Source: Cymbidium sinense
Taxonomy: Eukaryota > Streptophyta > Magnoliopsida > Asparagales > Orchidaceae
NCBI GenBank assembly: GCA_021442155.1
Contig: JAKCPB010001380.1
Span: 38,501-102,500 of the forward strand
DNA length: 64,000 bases
Direction of reading: 5' to 3'
A program made the translations under genes and the position numbers. The notes under the pieces are model-generated. The model saw nothing but the letters and a program-made list of their open reading frames with translations. It did no database searches and was not told the DNA's origin. Positions 49,555 through 60,741 of this stretch are shown here, piece after piece. How positions within the stretch are numbered: position 1 is the stretch's first letter; the number at the start of each line of letters is the position of its first letter.

Positions 49555-51390
49555 AATGCCCCCCAACAAATATGATTCATGCATGAAGCGAGTCACATTT
49601 ATTGAAAATTGGTTAACCATTTAGGCTGATCGCAAAACTTGGATCATTTTAGCTTGATTATAAGGGAGATAGGATTTGTCATTAGCATCTTTATACATGC
49701 TAAATGGCAGCTTGATCAATTTGTCAGAATCAACTTGTCGAATAGATAAGAGTTCTTGCACAATCTACTATCTGCTTCAATGACTTTGTTAAAGATCTCT
49801 TTCTTTTATGTCCTTGCAAATTTGAGTCTCCTCCGACCCTAACTTCATGCTTGGTTGGGCTTGATGGAGGAATTGTTCTGCTTGTTTTGATGAAGGACTC
49901 CGCTGGGGAATCGGTTAATCTGTGCTTGAATGGATTTGAAATTCCTTCTGTCCTAGCTTTGAGCTTGATGGATTGATAAATGGCTGACCTGATTTGTCCC
50001 TATTGACTTGTCAGGAAGTGTATGCACTCCATGAACCATGTACTTTCTTTGCTTGTGGTCGTTGAAGGATAAATCTGATGACCTTAAACATATATGGTCA
50101 ATGTTGAGTTATTAGCCTAGCAACATGTGCTTTAACAGACTGAATAATCACAAAATTTCTTTAATTCAGCCATCGGCTTTGTATGAACTATGAAATTATT
50201 TTCTCGGTCCTGTGCTTTCTGTTTTGACGGACTTGATGAGGAGATAGGCTTTGATCTGTACTTTGAGCTTGATCAGATCATTTGAGAATAGATTGAAATA
50301 TCACCTTACAGGTAATATGAAGATTGATTTGAGGTAGCTTTGAATTGAGCGTTTCCTCAGATTGACTTGATCTATCGATCAGGTAGAAAGATCTCTTAGA
50401 TCCTGGTTGCTTGTAATCACTAAGCTGGATCTGGTTTGAGATTGAACAACTATCATCATTAGACTGACGAGCAATGACTCTTTCACTGCGATCTTTTCTT
50501 TCGGCTTGTTAAGTGAGGAGAGCGTCAGCAACTCGGCCATATTTAGGTTTGTTGAGTTCGACCTTTAGAACCTACTCAAGTCTTCGACTTAAGCTGTAGT
50601 GGGTTTATGATTTTGTCAACAAACTAGTGAACTATGGCTCTTTCACTGCGGCCTTTTCTTGTGGTTTGTTGAGTGAGGAGAGCGTCAGCAACTCAGCCAT
50701 TTGTGGGCTTATTGAGTTTGACCTTTAGAACCCATCAGTGTCTTAGACTTCAGGATGTAGTGGTTGATGCTTCTCCAACTCAGTTGATTGAAGCTTCCAA
50801 AATTAGGAGTTCTTCTAACTTGATCTCTAAAATTTGGCAAATCTGAGAGAAAAATTTCTTGATATTTATGGTTGTCTTTTCATGCGTAGAAATTGATTCT
50901 TTTTATTTCTGCAAGAACATGCAACTTAACAATGATAATTATGGATATATTTAGGGATTTTGGCGTAACGCTCGATGTCAACCTGAATCAAAATATATTT
51001 GAGAATCTCATCTTATGGGATGATGCCAACTCAAATAAACTTAATATAAACTAAATAAATGCCCCTATCTTGTAGGGGAATTTTAAAATACATTTAGGTG
51101 AATTTTTAATATGAAAATATACAAATATATCCATATTTGAATTAATGTATTCTAAAGGAGATTTTAACATACAACATTAATTTCATCTGTATATAAAAAT
51201 CTAAAAATGCCCCATGTGTAGTAAGAGAATTTTCACGGAAAAATTCTTCATCTGGAGTATGTTTATTTAGGGATCTCGGCATGAAGCACGATGTCAACCT
51301 AAATAGATATACTAAAAAAATGCCCCATATCTTGCAGGGGGATTTCTATTATACCTTGAGAATATATTTGTCATGTATAATATTTTTTCA
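49555..51390 (-). other. gypsy-0 3' untranslated region, copy 2
   Basis: Aligned with 12,520-14,330. Polypurine-like AAATGCCCC words at 51,058, 51,205 and 51,318 besides the tract at the LTR. No coding signal. Confidence 0.65.
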
Positions 51391-52118
51391 AGTAACGACC
51401 GTTGATTGGCGGCATTGGTCTTTCACCCTTTAGGTTGATGAGTTGGTATGCCTTTCCTTGATACACTTTTTCAATGACAAAAGGGCCTTTCGAATTAGGC
51501 TCAAATTTACTACCAAATTTTTGATTGAGAATAATTGGTCTTCTCAGCACCATGACTAATTCCCTTTTTTGGAATGTTCGAGGCTGCACCGTATGGTCAA
51601 AAGCCCTAAACATCTTTGCTCGATAAACTTCTAGATTTTGATGATCTTGTAATCTAACTTGTGGCGTCTTCCATTCTCAGAGCATTTTGATCTTCGTTAG
51701 ATTGTATGCTTGGATACTCGAGTGAAGGCAATTCAACTTCAAGCGGAAGAACTGCTTCAGTTTCAAATACAGATGAATAGGGAGTGGCTTTAGTCGGCGT
51801 CTTGTAGGTGCTTCGATATGCCCATAGAGCCTATACTAGTTTGGTATGTCATTCTCTTTTCTTTTTAGTGAGAATCATCTTAAGCAGTTTGACCATTGTC
51901 TTGTTAAAAGCCTCTATCAAACCATTCACTCATGGATTGTATATTGAAGATTATCGTCAATCAATTTTGTGTCGATCGACGAATCTATAAATCTTTGCAC
52001 TTTTAAAGGATGTGCCGTTATCAAAATTATTGACACACTCCAAATCTATGACTACATTATGCGTGAAGAAGTTAATCACTTTCGTGTAACTTCTTTAAAT
52101 GGAGTAGCCTCTCAGAGA
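51371..52118 (-). pseudogene. gypsy-0 integrase C-terminus, copy 2 (truncated)
   Basis: Minus strand, 51,613-51,371 is an open tail: FRAFDHTVQPRTFQKRELVM, KGPFVIEKVYQGKAYQLINL, NGRYLKKYYT. This supplies the end that is frameshifted in copy 1. Upstream, homology with 14,540-15,070 continues to AGAGAAAT at 52,118, where gypsy-3 sequence begins. All of gypsy-0 from zinc finger to RT is missing in this copy. Confidence 0.85.
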
Positions 52119-52540
52119 AATGTCAATTAATCGCGTGGGCCGAGGCTCTGATTTTTCCTCGAAAGAGGCATCAATTGTCCGCGTTGGATCGACCGGGTTC
52201 GGAGGTGTTCAAGGCGTGGCATCTGGCGAGCTCCGCTTTTCCTCGAAAGAGGCATCAAGCCTCGTGGACCGAGTTCGGAAAGCAATGATCGGCGATGATA
52301 ATCGGTGACGGTAGTTGACGGCGATGTCTGACCGATGGCCGGCGACAGTTGTTGGCGGTGACAACCGGCGGCGATGGTTGACGGTGATGCCCGACAACGG
52401 TGGTCGACGGTGACAACCGGCAATGAGGGTTGTCGGCAATGCCCGGCGATGGTGGCGGCGATAGTGGTCGCAGCGGCGACGGCAACGACGGCGCCGATGC
52501 AAACGATGGTCGGCTGACCACCACGAGTTTGGCGATGATG
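52119..52540. repeat. gypsy-3 3' region: two short direct repeats and a GGC-triplet minisatellite
   Basis: CCTCGAAAGAGGCATCAA occurs at 52,158 and 52,233. From 52,270 to 52,530 the sequence is a degenerate array of words like GGCGATGGT and GGTGACAACCGG. The open frames in it (arginine- and histidine-rich) come from the triplet composition. Confidence 0.75.
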
Positions 52541-52549
52541 AGACGATGA

Positions 52550-52920
52550 TAAATTGTTTGTCGAGTGTGACTCGATGATGTTAACAGATGGAAGAGGTCG
52601 AATTGAATCCGCTGAGGATTTTTGACCTATCCGAGGTTGTTTGTAAGAGTGTGACTCGAAGACGTTAATCTGTATGGAAGAGGTTGAATTGAATCTGCTG
52701 AGGATTTTTGACCTATCCGAGGTTGTTTGTCAAAGTGTGACTCGATGACGTTAACTTGCATGGAAGAGGTCGTTGGATGTCCACCAAGGACCTTTTGACT
52801 TATCCTATGTATCAGCCAAAGTGTTACTTAACTTCTTACTTGTATGGAAGAGGTTCGATCAAGTCCCCTTGGGATTGATCATGCTTCGATTGAGATACAA
52901 CGTGAGTTGTGTATTTCTCA
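52550..52920. repeat. Tandem repeat, four units of ~95 bp
   Basis: Units contain GTGTGACTCGATGA-type, GGAAGAGGT and GGATTTTTGACCTATCC words. Related, in the opposite orientation, to 27,770-27,970 in gypsy-2, which places this array downstream of the integrase in the family consensus. Confidence 0.8.
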
Positions 52921-53208
52921 AGTGGGAGGATTAAATGAAGAAGAAATAAGCTTGTAAGAAAAAGCCATAAACTCATTACTTTGATAATGTCGGTGATACA
53001 ATATTATCATAAGATAACTTAACAAAAGGAATGAGATATATTTTTAGAGAAAATTAACAAAAGACAAGAGGTGGAGAGGAAAAGACAAACAGAGTAAATT
53101 AAAAGTTGCAATATTTATGCACCAAAGATTACATATAACACTTTTCAGAGACCCTCCATGTTCCAAATTTTAGGGAAGACTTTTTCCTCTAGATCTTTGG
53201 TCATAGCT
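52920..53208. other. gypsy-3 junction segment replacing the polymerase region
   Basis: About 290 bp of AT-rich DNA without RT, RNase H or integrase motifs, between the protease linker and the 3' repeat array. Confidence 0.6.
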
Positions 53209-53975
53209 TCACGGTTGATCATCTGATAATGAAGTGGGGAGCAAGTCTTTTACAGGCAAAACCCTTTGAGGTACTTCTGTATCTTGAAGGTTAAAATTCT
53301 CGATGTTGAAGATCACCGAAGGGCATGGTTGAGCTTGTCTGAGGTAACATGATTGTGCTATTTGTTGGTTTCTACAGACCATTCCAACCCCAATGGGAGT
53401 TTGAAATTTCATCTTAAGATGAGGTACCGAAGTGACAACACCGAAGATTGATTGGAGTGGTCTTCCAAAGATAGCATTGTATGTTGAATTTGACTTGACC
53501 ACTATGAATTGAACTGAGTGAGTGACTTATTGAGGAAGTTCTCTGAGAATAACGGGAAGGGAGATTGTCCCCTCCACTTGTATAGGGTGATTATCAAATC
53601 CAAATAATGGTCCTGCAGTGGGTTGAAGTTTTTTCTTAACCAGGCTAATGCTAAGAAAGGTGGAGTAAAATAAAATATAAACGAAACTCTCATTATCAAT
53701 CAAAATTCTCTTAACAACATAACAGGCGTCACACTGATGACAAGAGGATCTTGATTCGAAACTTGGACTCCTTCTAAGTCTGAGTCATTAAAAGTGATGG
53801 GATGATTAATACAAGATTTTTTTAACTCTGACTCTTCAAAGGTGGCGATAAAGACTTGATTGGATAGTGGTATTACTTGTCGTTTGATTTCTCTTATTGT
53901 GTGTTGTTTTTGCGATGATTCTCTCGGTTGCCCCCCAATTGGATCTATGTTTACTTGAGTTGGTTGGTTTTGCAC
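53209..53975 (-). pseudogene. gypsy-3 protease region remnant
   Basis: Minus strand 53,975-53,700 reads NHPITFNDSDLEGVQVSNQD then PLVI, the protease lead-in, and 53,502-53,209 reads STYNAIFGRPLQSIFGVVTS and KMKFQTPIGVGMVC, the spacer after the protease. The active-site part between them (53,700-53,502) is frameshifted. These are the best preserved protease-region blocks of the three related elements. Confidence 0.75.
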
Positions 53976-55240
53976 AAATTGACGTAGATATCTTTGTTGA
54001 ATGAGCCTCTCAATCTATTCTTTAATTTGTTTACATGCCTGGTATGTGTCGACTTGATGGAAGTGACAATATTGCTCCTGATTTCTCGAATTTAGTTTCA
54101 GTGGATGTGGTCACTTGATGGTCTCTTCATCTTGAATGGACAATAAGACGTTAACATGAGATGTGTTCAGTGGCGTGTATTCTAGTCGTGGTTCGCGTCA
54201 TTGATGTGGGGGCCGTGGAGGGAGATCATGACTGCCTTATTACTTCTTTTGATGAGATTGTTGATGTGTGTTTCCTAGAGCACTCTTACATTTTCCTGTG
54301 AATTGTTCAAATTATTTTCTATGGGCATTAATAGCCTTATCAGCAGAAATTTGCACTTCCACACAGTGAACCAAGTCGGCATATGAGTGGACCGTATCTC
54401 GCATTAGTGACGAGTAAAAAGGCCCAGGACGAAGCCCTCCAAGAAAAACTCATCTCATGATTATTACCCGGTGTATTTGAGCTTAAGGAGAATCACTATA
54501 AGTATTTTTTAAGTGATTCACCCTCATTTTGTCAAATGCCGGATAGATGGGAGGAATCTTTAATGATCCTCCAATTTGCAATGAACTATTCTACAAAAAT
54601 CTTGGCGAGTTCGTCAATGGTACGGATGGATCGTTGCCCCATCATAAGAGTCAATGCTCGGAAGCTTGAATCCTACGGGAATGGGATGTTGATGAATAGC
54701 TTCAGCTAAAGGTGAAGACTCCTCGTAGCTGCGGTAAGGGGGAAGATGATTTTTGTCTTTGAGGTGAAATTCATCTTATATTAAATATTATAATTCTACA
54801 CATATAACGTGACGGGTGGAGTCAACAAGACGAGAACGTGCCAAAGACCGATAATTGGTGGATTATGCACGTGATGGATGAGTAGAACTATGTCGAGATC
54901 AACATCATGGTGCATGAAGCGAGGAACTTCAGTGTTAAGGAGATTAGCATTTTGACCTCCCAAGGCTAACGATCGATCTTGAGAGAGATGTGTTTACCGT
55001 GGTAGTGGTTGTTGTGTTTCTCGTAAAAGTCGGATCATCTCATTTTGAGACTCTTCTATTTGGCGCACACGATCTTCTAAAGAGATTAGGTTCGTCTTCA
55101 TCGTCACGTCACTTCTGGGGAGTGAGGTAGACTTGGCGTCCTTGGGTTGATTTTAAGAGTGACAGGAGTTGGAGCGGGAGGCTCCGTTGTTACGAGTATT
55201 GTGCCTATTGGTCATGACGCGGGTGTTCATGAAAATTATG
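53975..55240 (-). pseudogene. gypsy-3 gag remnant
   Basis: Aligned with the gag regions of gypsy-1 (4,170-2,830) and gypsy-2 (22,930-24,050). Words such as the GGQP-ESSQKQ linker (53,940) are shared. No long frame survives. Confidence 0.65.
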
Positions 55241-55254
55241 ATTAATGGGTTCTG

Positions 55255-55274
55255 TTCCCACAAACGACACCAAA
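55255..55274 (-). other. gypsy-3 primer binding site
   Basis: Minus strand TTTGGTGTCGTTTGTGGGAA, equivalent to the TTGGCGCCGT-type site of gypsy-1 with two C to T changes at GCGCC, next to the LTR end at 55,276. Confidence 0.75.
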
Positions 55275-55275
55275 T

Positions 55276-56217
55276 TGTTGCGTGCTAAAAAACTAATTGT
55301 GGTAGAGTAAGAGTTTACGTCTTAGCTTTGTTGTGGAGTTCGATTTACCTGAATATTTGAAAGAATTAATAAAGTAAAATTTTTTACGTGAAAAAACCCC
55401 ACGAATAGGATAAAACACCAGGGCTGGTAAAATCTTTCCTTATGTATTTATTTTTAGTATAAAGTTTTTTTTGTCGTGATTCTGAAATTGTATATGAAGA
55501 GTGACAATGGGAATCCCAAAATTAGAAAATACGGTATATAGTCGCGTTCAAGTTATAATAGATTCTTAGTGGTAGTAGATGATGGTGAAACGTGAGGATG
55601 TGGCCAGCGATGAAAGGTCATCGTGATGGTGGCTGGCGGAGATGGCACGATGGTCGGGCGGTGGCAAACGATAGTAGCGTGTGGCGTCGGTGGTGCGATG
55701 GCGGCGATGGTTGGCGATGGCGAGATCGATGGTGGCGGTTGGCGTCGGTGGTTGGCAAAAGCGGGGTGGTGGCCGTCAGTGGCGACCACGATTATGAGGA
55801 TTTTCAAGCATTAGAGCTCTCTCCTCTCTCTTGTTTGGGCTCCCCTCATGTGAAGAATGATAGACTATTTATAAATTAGAGGGGTGACGTTTATGTAGAT
55901 ACATGCAAAATCCGAACCACTCCACTCCATCGGATGGCTCAAAATAATTCCTTTGATCATTTAATGTATTTTAAGAATTTGAATGCTCAAATGAAGTCAG
56001 AATTATGAGATCTTGGGATTGTTAGATCCAGCTCATCGAGACGCCCGATATAACTATAAACACTCAATGTTTAAGTGTTATTTAGGGATTTAACTGATAT
56101 CCCAAAATTTTCAATGATATTTTAAGTGTTTGATCTCGACCAGTTTCAACTTAGGATCAACTTGCTTTTGACATCAAGATTTGTACTTCGACTAGTGGTA
56201 TTTTAAGTGTCATATCA
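55276..56217 (-). repeat. gypsy-3 5' LTR (942 bp) with a GGC-triplet tract
   Basis: TGATATGA at 56,217 to CGCAACA at 55,276 (TG...CA). TATA-like CTATTTATAAATTAG at 55,865 (plus-strand text). An array of GGCGATGGTTGG-like words fills 55,590-55,790. The right flank ATACTAAATATTTGAC is the delta block (compare 20,328). Confidence 0.85.
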
Positions 56218-56490
56218 ATACTAAATATTTGACTTTATATATTTATAAATAATTATATTTTATTATAATTTTTATTATATCAAATTTAATAATCATCTAT
56301 AAATAAATGGTTCATATTTATGAACTATTTAACTCACATAATATTCAAATTTTTTTCATTTAAAAAATTAAGAATATTAATTTTATTAAGGAATTTGCTA
56401 CTAAAAATCTATTACACTTCATATACCTTCAATTATTGTTAGCGGTTAAAAATAATAATAATAATTTAAAAAAAAATAATAAACACGTAC
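56218..56490. repeat. Block delta, copy 3 (start removed by gypsy-3)
   Basis: Matches 20,328-20,590 and 33,720-33,930. The preceding about 780 bp of delta and the 1.2-kb spacer seen in unit 1 are absent. Shows the uninterrupted MULE-1 target. Confidence 0.9.
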
Positions 56491-56608
56491 TACGGGACCA
56501 AGCTCCGCCCAATACAGTGTCCCCTACCTTGACTAAGTAAACTAAAGGATAGGTAAATTTATTGACTTGGACCGCCTTAACAAAATAAAACCCGAACAAC
56601 TATAAATA
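56485..56608 (+). promoter_or_regulatory. Promoter of small basic-protein gene copy 3 with two W-box cores and TATA box
   Basis: CACGTAC at 56,484; TTGACT at 56,529-56,534 and 56,562-56,567; TATAAATA at 56,601-56,608, 47 bases before the ATG. Confidence 0.55.
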
Positions 56609-56654
56609 CAAAAACCATCCTCATATCACTAACCAAATAAGAAGAACACGAGCA

Positions 56655-58465
56655 ATGGAGGCCATTAAGAGCTTGAAGTCCTCGACGATATGAATCCATA
56701 TCCCCAAAGCAACAACAAGATAATATCCAAAGGAACACTTACATCAAAACCCTTACGTCCAACAGTTACAATTCTTACGTAAAGCGAGAACCAAATTTAA
56801 TAGCAACATCGAACTTATAATAAATATATAATTCCGTGACAATACACAACAGAAATATTGCTAAAGAATAGAAATAGTTTTTCCAGCTAAGAACAACTCA
56901 TCCAATATACAACAGAAAGAATAAAAGAACAGACAAAGAATACATCTAACAGTACAGACCTCCCAAGGAACCATATACAGATAGAAGCTGCTCCAAAACA
57001 GGTAAAGGAAAAACCTTCCAATACATAACCGAATTAATGGCCAGAGAGATTAGTAAAACAGAAGACTAATAGCATGAGATCAAGAAACCTAACGGAATAC
57101 ACGACAGAGGCAAGATCTCTAAAATGTAATTAGTTTGAGCATACAGATAAAGATTCTAGAAGAGCTGATGCGAGATCTATAAATAGAGGAAGACAGACAA
57201 CCAGAAAGAATAATCAAGACTTTTACAGATAGAAACTTAGCTCTCCAGTCTTTCCCCTTTCTTCTCTTCTTCCTGCTCAGATTCCTCTCGGGTTCCCTCA
57301 CCGGAAACCATCGCAAGCCACCGGAGAAACAAAGAGCCTCCATCCTTCCTCTCGAGTTCTTGTGACTCGAGCAGTAAACCAGCAATAAGGCAAATATCAG
57401 CCGCTCATCAGGTAACAGCTGGAATCCTCCATCAGAAGGAAAGAAACCCCCACAGAACCTCTCTTCATCTTTCTAGCACCTTCTCCGACTTCCTCAAGAC
57501 ATTTCTACGGTGGATCTTCACTGGATAGATCTTCTCCGGTAAGAATCTCCGGCCAACTCTCCCTAATCTTCTCCATCTCCCTCTGTTTCCCTCAGAAACC
57601 CTAGCAGAGACGAACCGACAAGCTGAAAGGAAAAACCAGAAATGAATTAGATTCGATCCATTCCCGTCCATCAATTTGAATTGCAACCGACGGATCGGTG
57701 ACATCTGTTATCCACTAGAGCGCAGCCCGCGAACCCTAAGATAGATCGGCCAAACATCAAACATCATTCCAAATTAGAAGGAAGAGAAGCCGCGTGTGAT
57801 CAAGAAATACAAGGGCATTGAGAACGAGATAATCCAACGGCTCAAGAATCAAACCAAAAGAACTCAATCCAAGTGAGCCCATCCAAGCGAGAAAAGGCTA
57901 GATCCAACGGATCGAAGCTCCAAGCTTTCCTTCTTTTACTCAGGGTTAACTCAATTGGAAAGGGTTTAACTCATTGTCTTGACTCAAACCAAACCATGAT
58001 CAACCCAATTAAGGAATTCAGACCCAACCTTCCCTGTTTGTGACTCAATTTCAGTGTATAGACTCAGATTTAATCAAACAGAGGCAATTTACAGCTAAAC
58101 AGAACCTAATTACAGAATGTATATCATATCAGGCGCCAACAAACTTACCAGAGGTTAGAGGACGTGCCGGCCAACAAGAAGCTGGCTGTTGTGAAACTCG
58201 GCGCCGGCGGCAAAAGGCGGCGGCTGTCAAGCAAGACGGTGGTGGTCCCGTAATGAGGTGAAGAAGCTGGCCGTTCAAATCGCCAGGAAAGTGATGGCAA
58301 AGTTGAGAGATGCTTACATGAGCGCCATGCTGATGCTGTCCGGAGAAAGCGTGGCACGGCGGTGTGGGATCGCCGATTCAAGGCGAGCAGGCCAGTTCAA
58401 GAGGAGGAGACTTTGAGAAGAGGTTGATGGTTCATCTTTATAACTCTGTTATTGCTACTCGTTAG
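56655..58465 (+). pseudogene. Small plant-specific basic protein gene, copy 3, split by a solo LTR
   Basis: ATG 56,655 encodes MEAIKSLKS, then an insertion (56,691-58,131) interrupts the gene. It resumes at 58,132 with the Y-QRLEDVPANKKLAVVKLG segment, which is more complete here than in the other copies. Further on, deletions at GGCCT (after VVV) and at a TCG (after KKL) and several missing bases around 58,345-58,400 break the frame. The stop is TAG at 58,463. This copy cannot make the protein. Confidence 0.75.
56691..58131 (+). mobile_element. Probable solo LTR (1,441 bp) inserted in the gene
   Basis: It starts TGAATCC at 56,691 and ends ATATCA at 58,131, giving TG...CA ends. A TATA box CTATAAATAGAGG at 57,175 is followed by a CT-rich leader (57,240-57,320), as in LTRs transcribed on the plus strand. 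No protein motif, primer site or polypurine tract is seen. No clear target duplication: flanks GACGATA and GGCGCCA do not match, but neighbouring bases are damaged in all gene copies. Its base composition (A-rich plus strand) and sequence are unlike the TGATATG family. Confidence 0.5.
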
Positions 58466-59382
58466 CTCAGTTCCTATTTATCGACTGTAGCATAAAATTG
58501 TAATTTCTATTTTTTTAATTGATTCTCCGAAATTGTAAAGATATTAAGAAGAATCATGCAAAATCTTGCAAGAATTAACTGTAAAGCTATTTGCCCTTCA
58601 GGTCTTCAACGGTCAATAAATATACATATGACTGTTCTTTAAATTTTAAGAGAGTATTAATTTATTCAACATTAGGCTATGGATTTGATCCTTTTATTGG
58701 TCTGCATAATAATGAATCACTGTCATGTATAAAGTCTGCACATCTACTTCCTCCACCACTGATTATTTCTTCAAGGTTGTTTTCAGGATTTGTTTCATTT
58801 CTGCATTTCTTCCTCGGTCTAAGAATGCTTTTTGTGTTCTGCTCTTCATTGGCATAACCATGATGCATGTAGGGTACTCTTAAATGGAATTATTGAGAAA
58901 GATTTGAGATAGTTGTGGATTCCTAGATTCTGTAGACTGTAGTTACTCTTCCAAGTCGAGATGCAATTTGAGAGAGAGCTGAGTAGATATCAAGCATCCT
59001 AAGATTGAGCTTCCCATGGTGAGAATCTTCTCCAATAATCACTTACAAGAGTTTGGAATCTGTGTAGCGCTGGCATTCATCATCCTCCTGTGTTGGGGAT
59101 GGACTTGTCGGGGTAACAGGAACTCCTCACTGAAGGAGCGCTTGATGGCGGCATCAATGCGATAAGCAGCCATGCTTCATGTCAAATATTTCATCTATGT
59201 GAAGAGAATACATTTTTTAAAACCTATGTGAATTTCTGCTACATTCAATCAATCATATTTTTTAAAGAATTTTTATCAACACATTCAACCAATGGGGACA
59301 ATATATAACCAAAAATAAACTAACTTCATTGATAATAGGTGTCAAAATACATTATCCTATACAAATTTTCGATAAGTGATTT
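58466..59382. repeat. Block gamma1, copy 2
   Basis: Nearly identical to 21,111-22,012, with scattered substitutions and a few 1-4 bp indels. Contains the second copy of the 49-codon ORF. Confidence 0.9.
59016..59165 (+). CDS. Candidate 49-residue single-pass membrane microprotein, copy 2
   Basis: ATG 59,016 to TAA 59,163. Same hydrophobic core (GICVALAFIILLCWGW) and basic tail (SLKERLMAASMR) as 21,652-21,801. See that entry for the limits of the evidence. Confidence 0.35.
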   Translation: MVRIFSNNHLQEFGICVALAFIILLCWGWTCRGNRNSSLKERLMAASMR

Positions 59383-59729
59383 TCAAAAGACCATGAAATA
59401 CATGATTAACTTAACGAGGAAAAATATAATTGTAACGATTGCGAGAATTCCCAACATAATTTTGTTTTGAGCTGAGATGGTCTCAAATTTCTTCATCATA
59501 TTCTCTTGAAAAGCTCTTCCTTGATTTTCCATTTCATATATCTTTTATTACCGTCATGTAACTAAATGAAATAACCACAATCGCTTTGTTTGATGTTGGG
59601 GACATCTTAAATTTTTTTTTATCATGATTTCTCTTTATATCTCATGAATATGGCCATTGTATACAATTGACAAAAGATTTGATGTTATCTTGAAATACCC
59701 ATCAATGAGAATGATTGATTTAAGCTCAT
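59383..59729 (-). pseudogene. GRF-type zinc-finger protein gene, copy 2 (empty site of gypsy-2)
   Basis: Minus strand. Presumed start ATG 59,729 (MSLNQSFS); SDCGYFI then TAG where copy 1 has W, then LHD; a frameshift in the helix; the membrane tail KIMLGILAIVTIIFFLVKLI and stop TGA at 59,385. It shows the original joining of the halves found at 32,066-31,765 and 22,054-22,013, which proves the gypsy-2 insertion point. Confidence 0.65.
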
Positions 59730-60079
59730 TTTGGGCAATGTAGAATCTATTAAATAAAGTTAAGCAAAAATAAATTATTAATAGGTAAGGACATTAAAAT
59801 AAAAGAGAAAGAACTACAAATATTAGTAAACTCTAGGAAAAGAAATATATATTTGTCGTAAATTAACATCACTGTGGCTTTAAATATTACCACTATTGTA
59901 TAGCTTACGGTATGTATGGTCCCATTCTAATATCATATTATATAACTGTTTCTACTAAGTGCTCATAATTTATTGCTAATATCATTAGTAGAGAGTTCTG
60001 ATAAGGCAAGTCAATCAGCGGACCAAAAGAAGGAGGAATTTGATGAATGTAAGGAGCTGTCAATTAGTGGGTCTCAATA
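59730..60079. repeat. Block alpha, copy 2, left part
   Basis: Aligned with 32,067-32,415; non-coding. Ends in GTCTCAATA, the MULE-3 target. Confidence 0.9.
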
Positions 60080-60341
60080 GACAAAATTTTTAAAATAGAT
60101 ATTTTGTTAATCGTAATTAGTAATTTAGGCATCAAAAAATTTTTTTTATTAAATATAAATCGTCCCTAATGACGACGGCCTTGACGTGGAGACGGACGTC
60201 GGCGCCCGTCATTTGAGACGGCCCCTTCTGCGTTAGCCGTCGTCCTTGATATCGTGCGTCGAGCATGATCGTCGTCGTCAGAGCGGCCAGCTAACATGAT
60301 TCTAATTTTTTTTTAAAAATGTGTAGCTTATTTCATATTTT

Positions 60342-60650
60342 CGCGTATCGAGTCCAGCGGTGTGTGAAGCGAACTTTTATATCATTGGAATCGTAATGAA
60401 ATTGTCTATAATTTTTATGTTGGTTGAAATTTGTGATTGCTTCATGTGCGGCAGTTATGCAAATGCTAAAAGCGTACCGGATGTGAAAATTCGGAGCAAC
60501 AATCGTATTTTGTGCGTATCGGAGTCATACGGTATGAGAATTGAGCAAAATTTGTATTGTTGGAATCGTAACGAAACTGTTTACAACTTTTTTGTTGGTT
60601 GAAATTTGTGATTAAGGCTCGATGCGTAGTAGATTTTGCAAATGCATGCG
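60342..60650. repeat. Imperfect tandem duplication of ~175 bp in MULE-3
   Basis: Unit 1 starts GCGTATCGAGTCCAGCGG at 60,343 and unit 2 starts GCGTATCGGAGTCATACGG at 60,517. Both continue with TTGGAATCGTAA and GTTGGTTGAAATTTGTGATT. The 80-codon frame across them is a by-product. Confidence 0.8.
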
Positions 60651-60681
60651 AAAACGGCGGCGCGAAGCTGAAGGTTTGGAG

Positions 60682-60741
60682 GAGCTTATTAGGGACTACT
60701 CACTCGAAGCTTGTTCTAACTGAGTAGTCCCTAATAAGCTC
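60682..60741. repeat. Perfect inverted repeat, 21-bp arms and 18-nt loop
   Basis: GAGCTTATTAGGGACTACTC plus A (60,682-60,702) and its exact reverse complement (60,721-60,741), with an 18-base loop containing AAGCTT. It would fold into a strong hairpin in either strand. It lies inside MULE-3, whose other repeats are imperfect. Confidence 0.95.

Larger units (their letters stand above)
52119..56217 (-). mobile_element. gypsy-3: Tat-lineage element with gag-protease but no RT, RNase H or integrase; 3' LTR missing
   Basis: Minus strand order: LTR (56,217-55,276), primer site, gag, protease, then directly the repeat array that in gypsy-2 lies after the integrase, then the CCTCGAAAGAGGCATCAA repeats and a GGC-triplet tract, ending against gypsy-0 at 52,118. 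Between the protease end (53,209) and the post-integrase array (52,920) there are only about 290 bp, where gypsy-2 has about 3 kb of polymerase. The 3' LTR has been lost, so the original right-hand junction cannot be checked. Confidence 0.8.

Noticed and set aside
52120..52524. Overlapping Arg/His/Pro-rich frames on both strands
   Set aside because: Composition effect of the GGC-triplet array in gypsy-3.
55553..55879. Open frames in all three phases, Trp/Asp- or Pro/His-rich
   Set aside because: Triplet-repeat tract within the gypsy-3 LTR.
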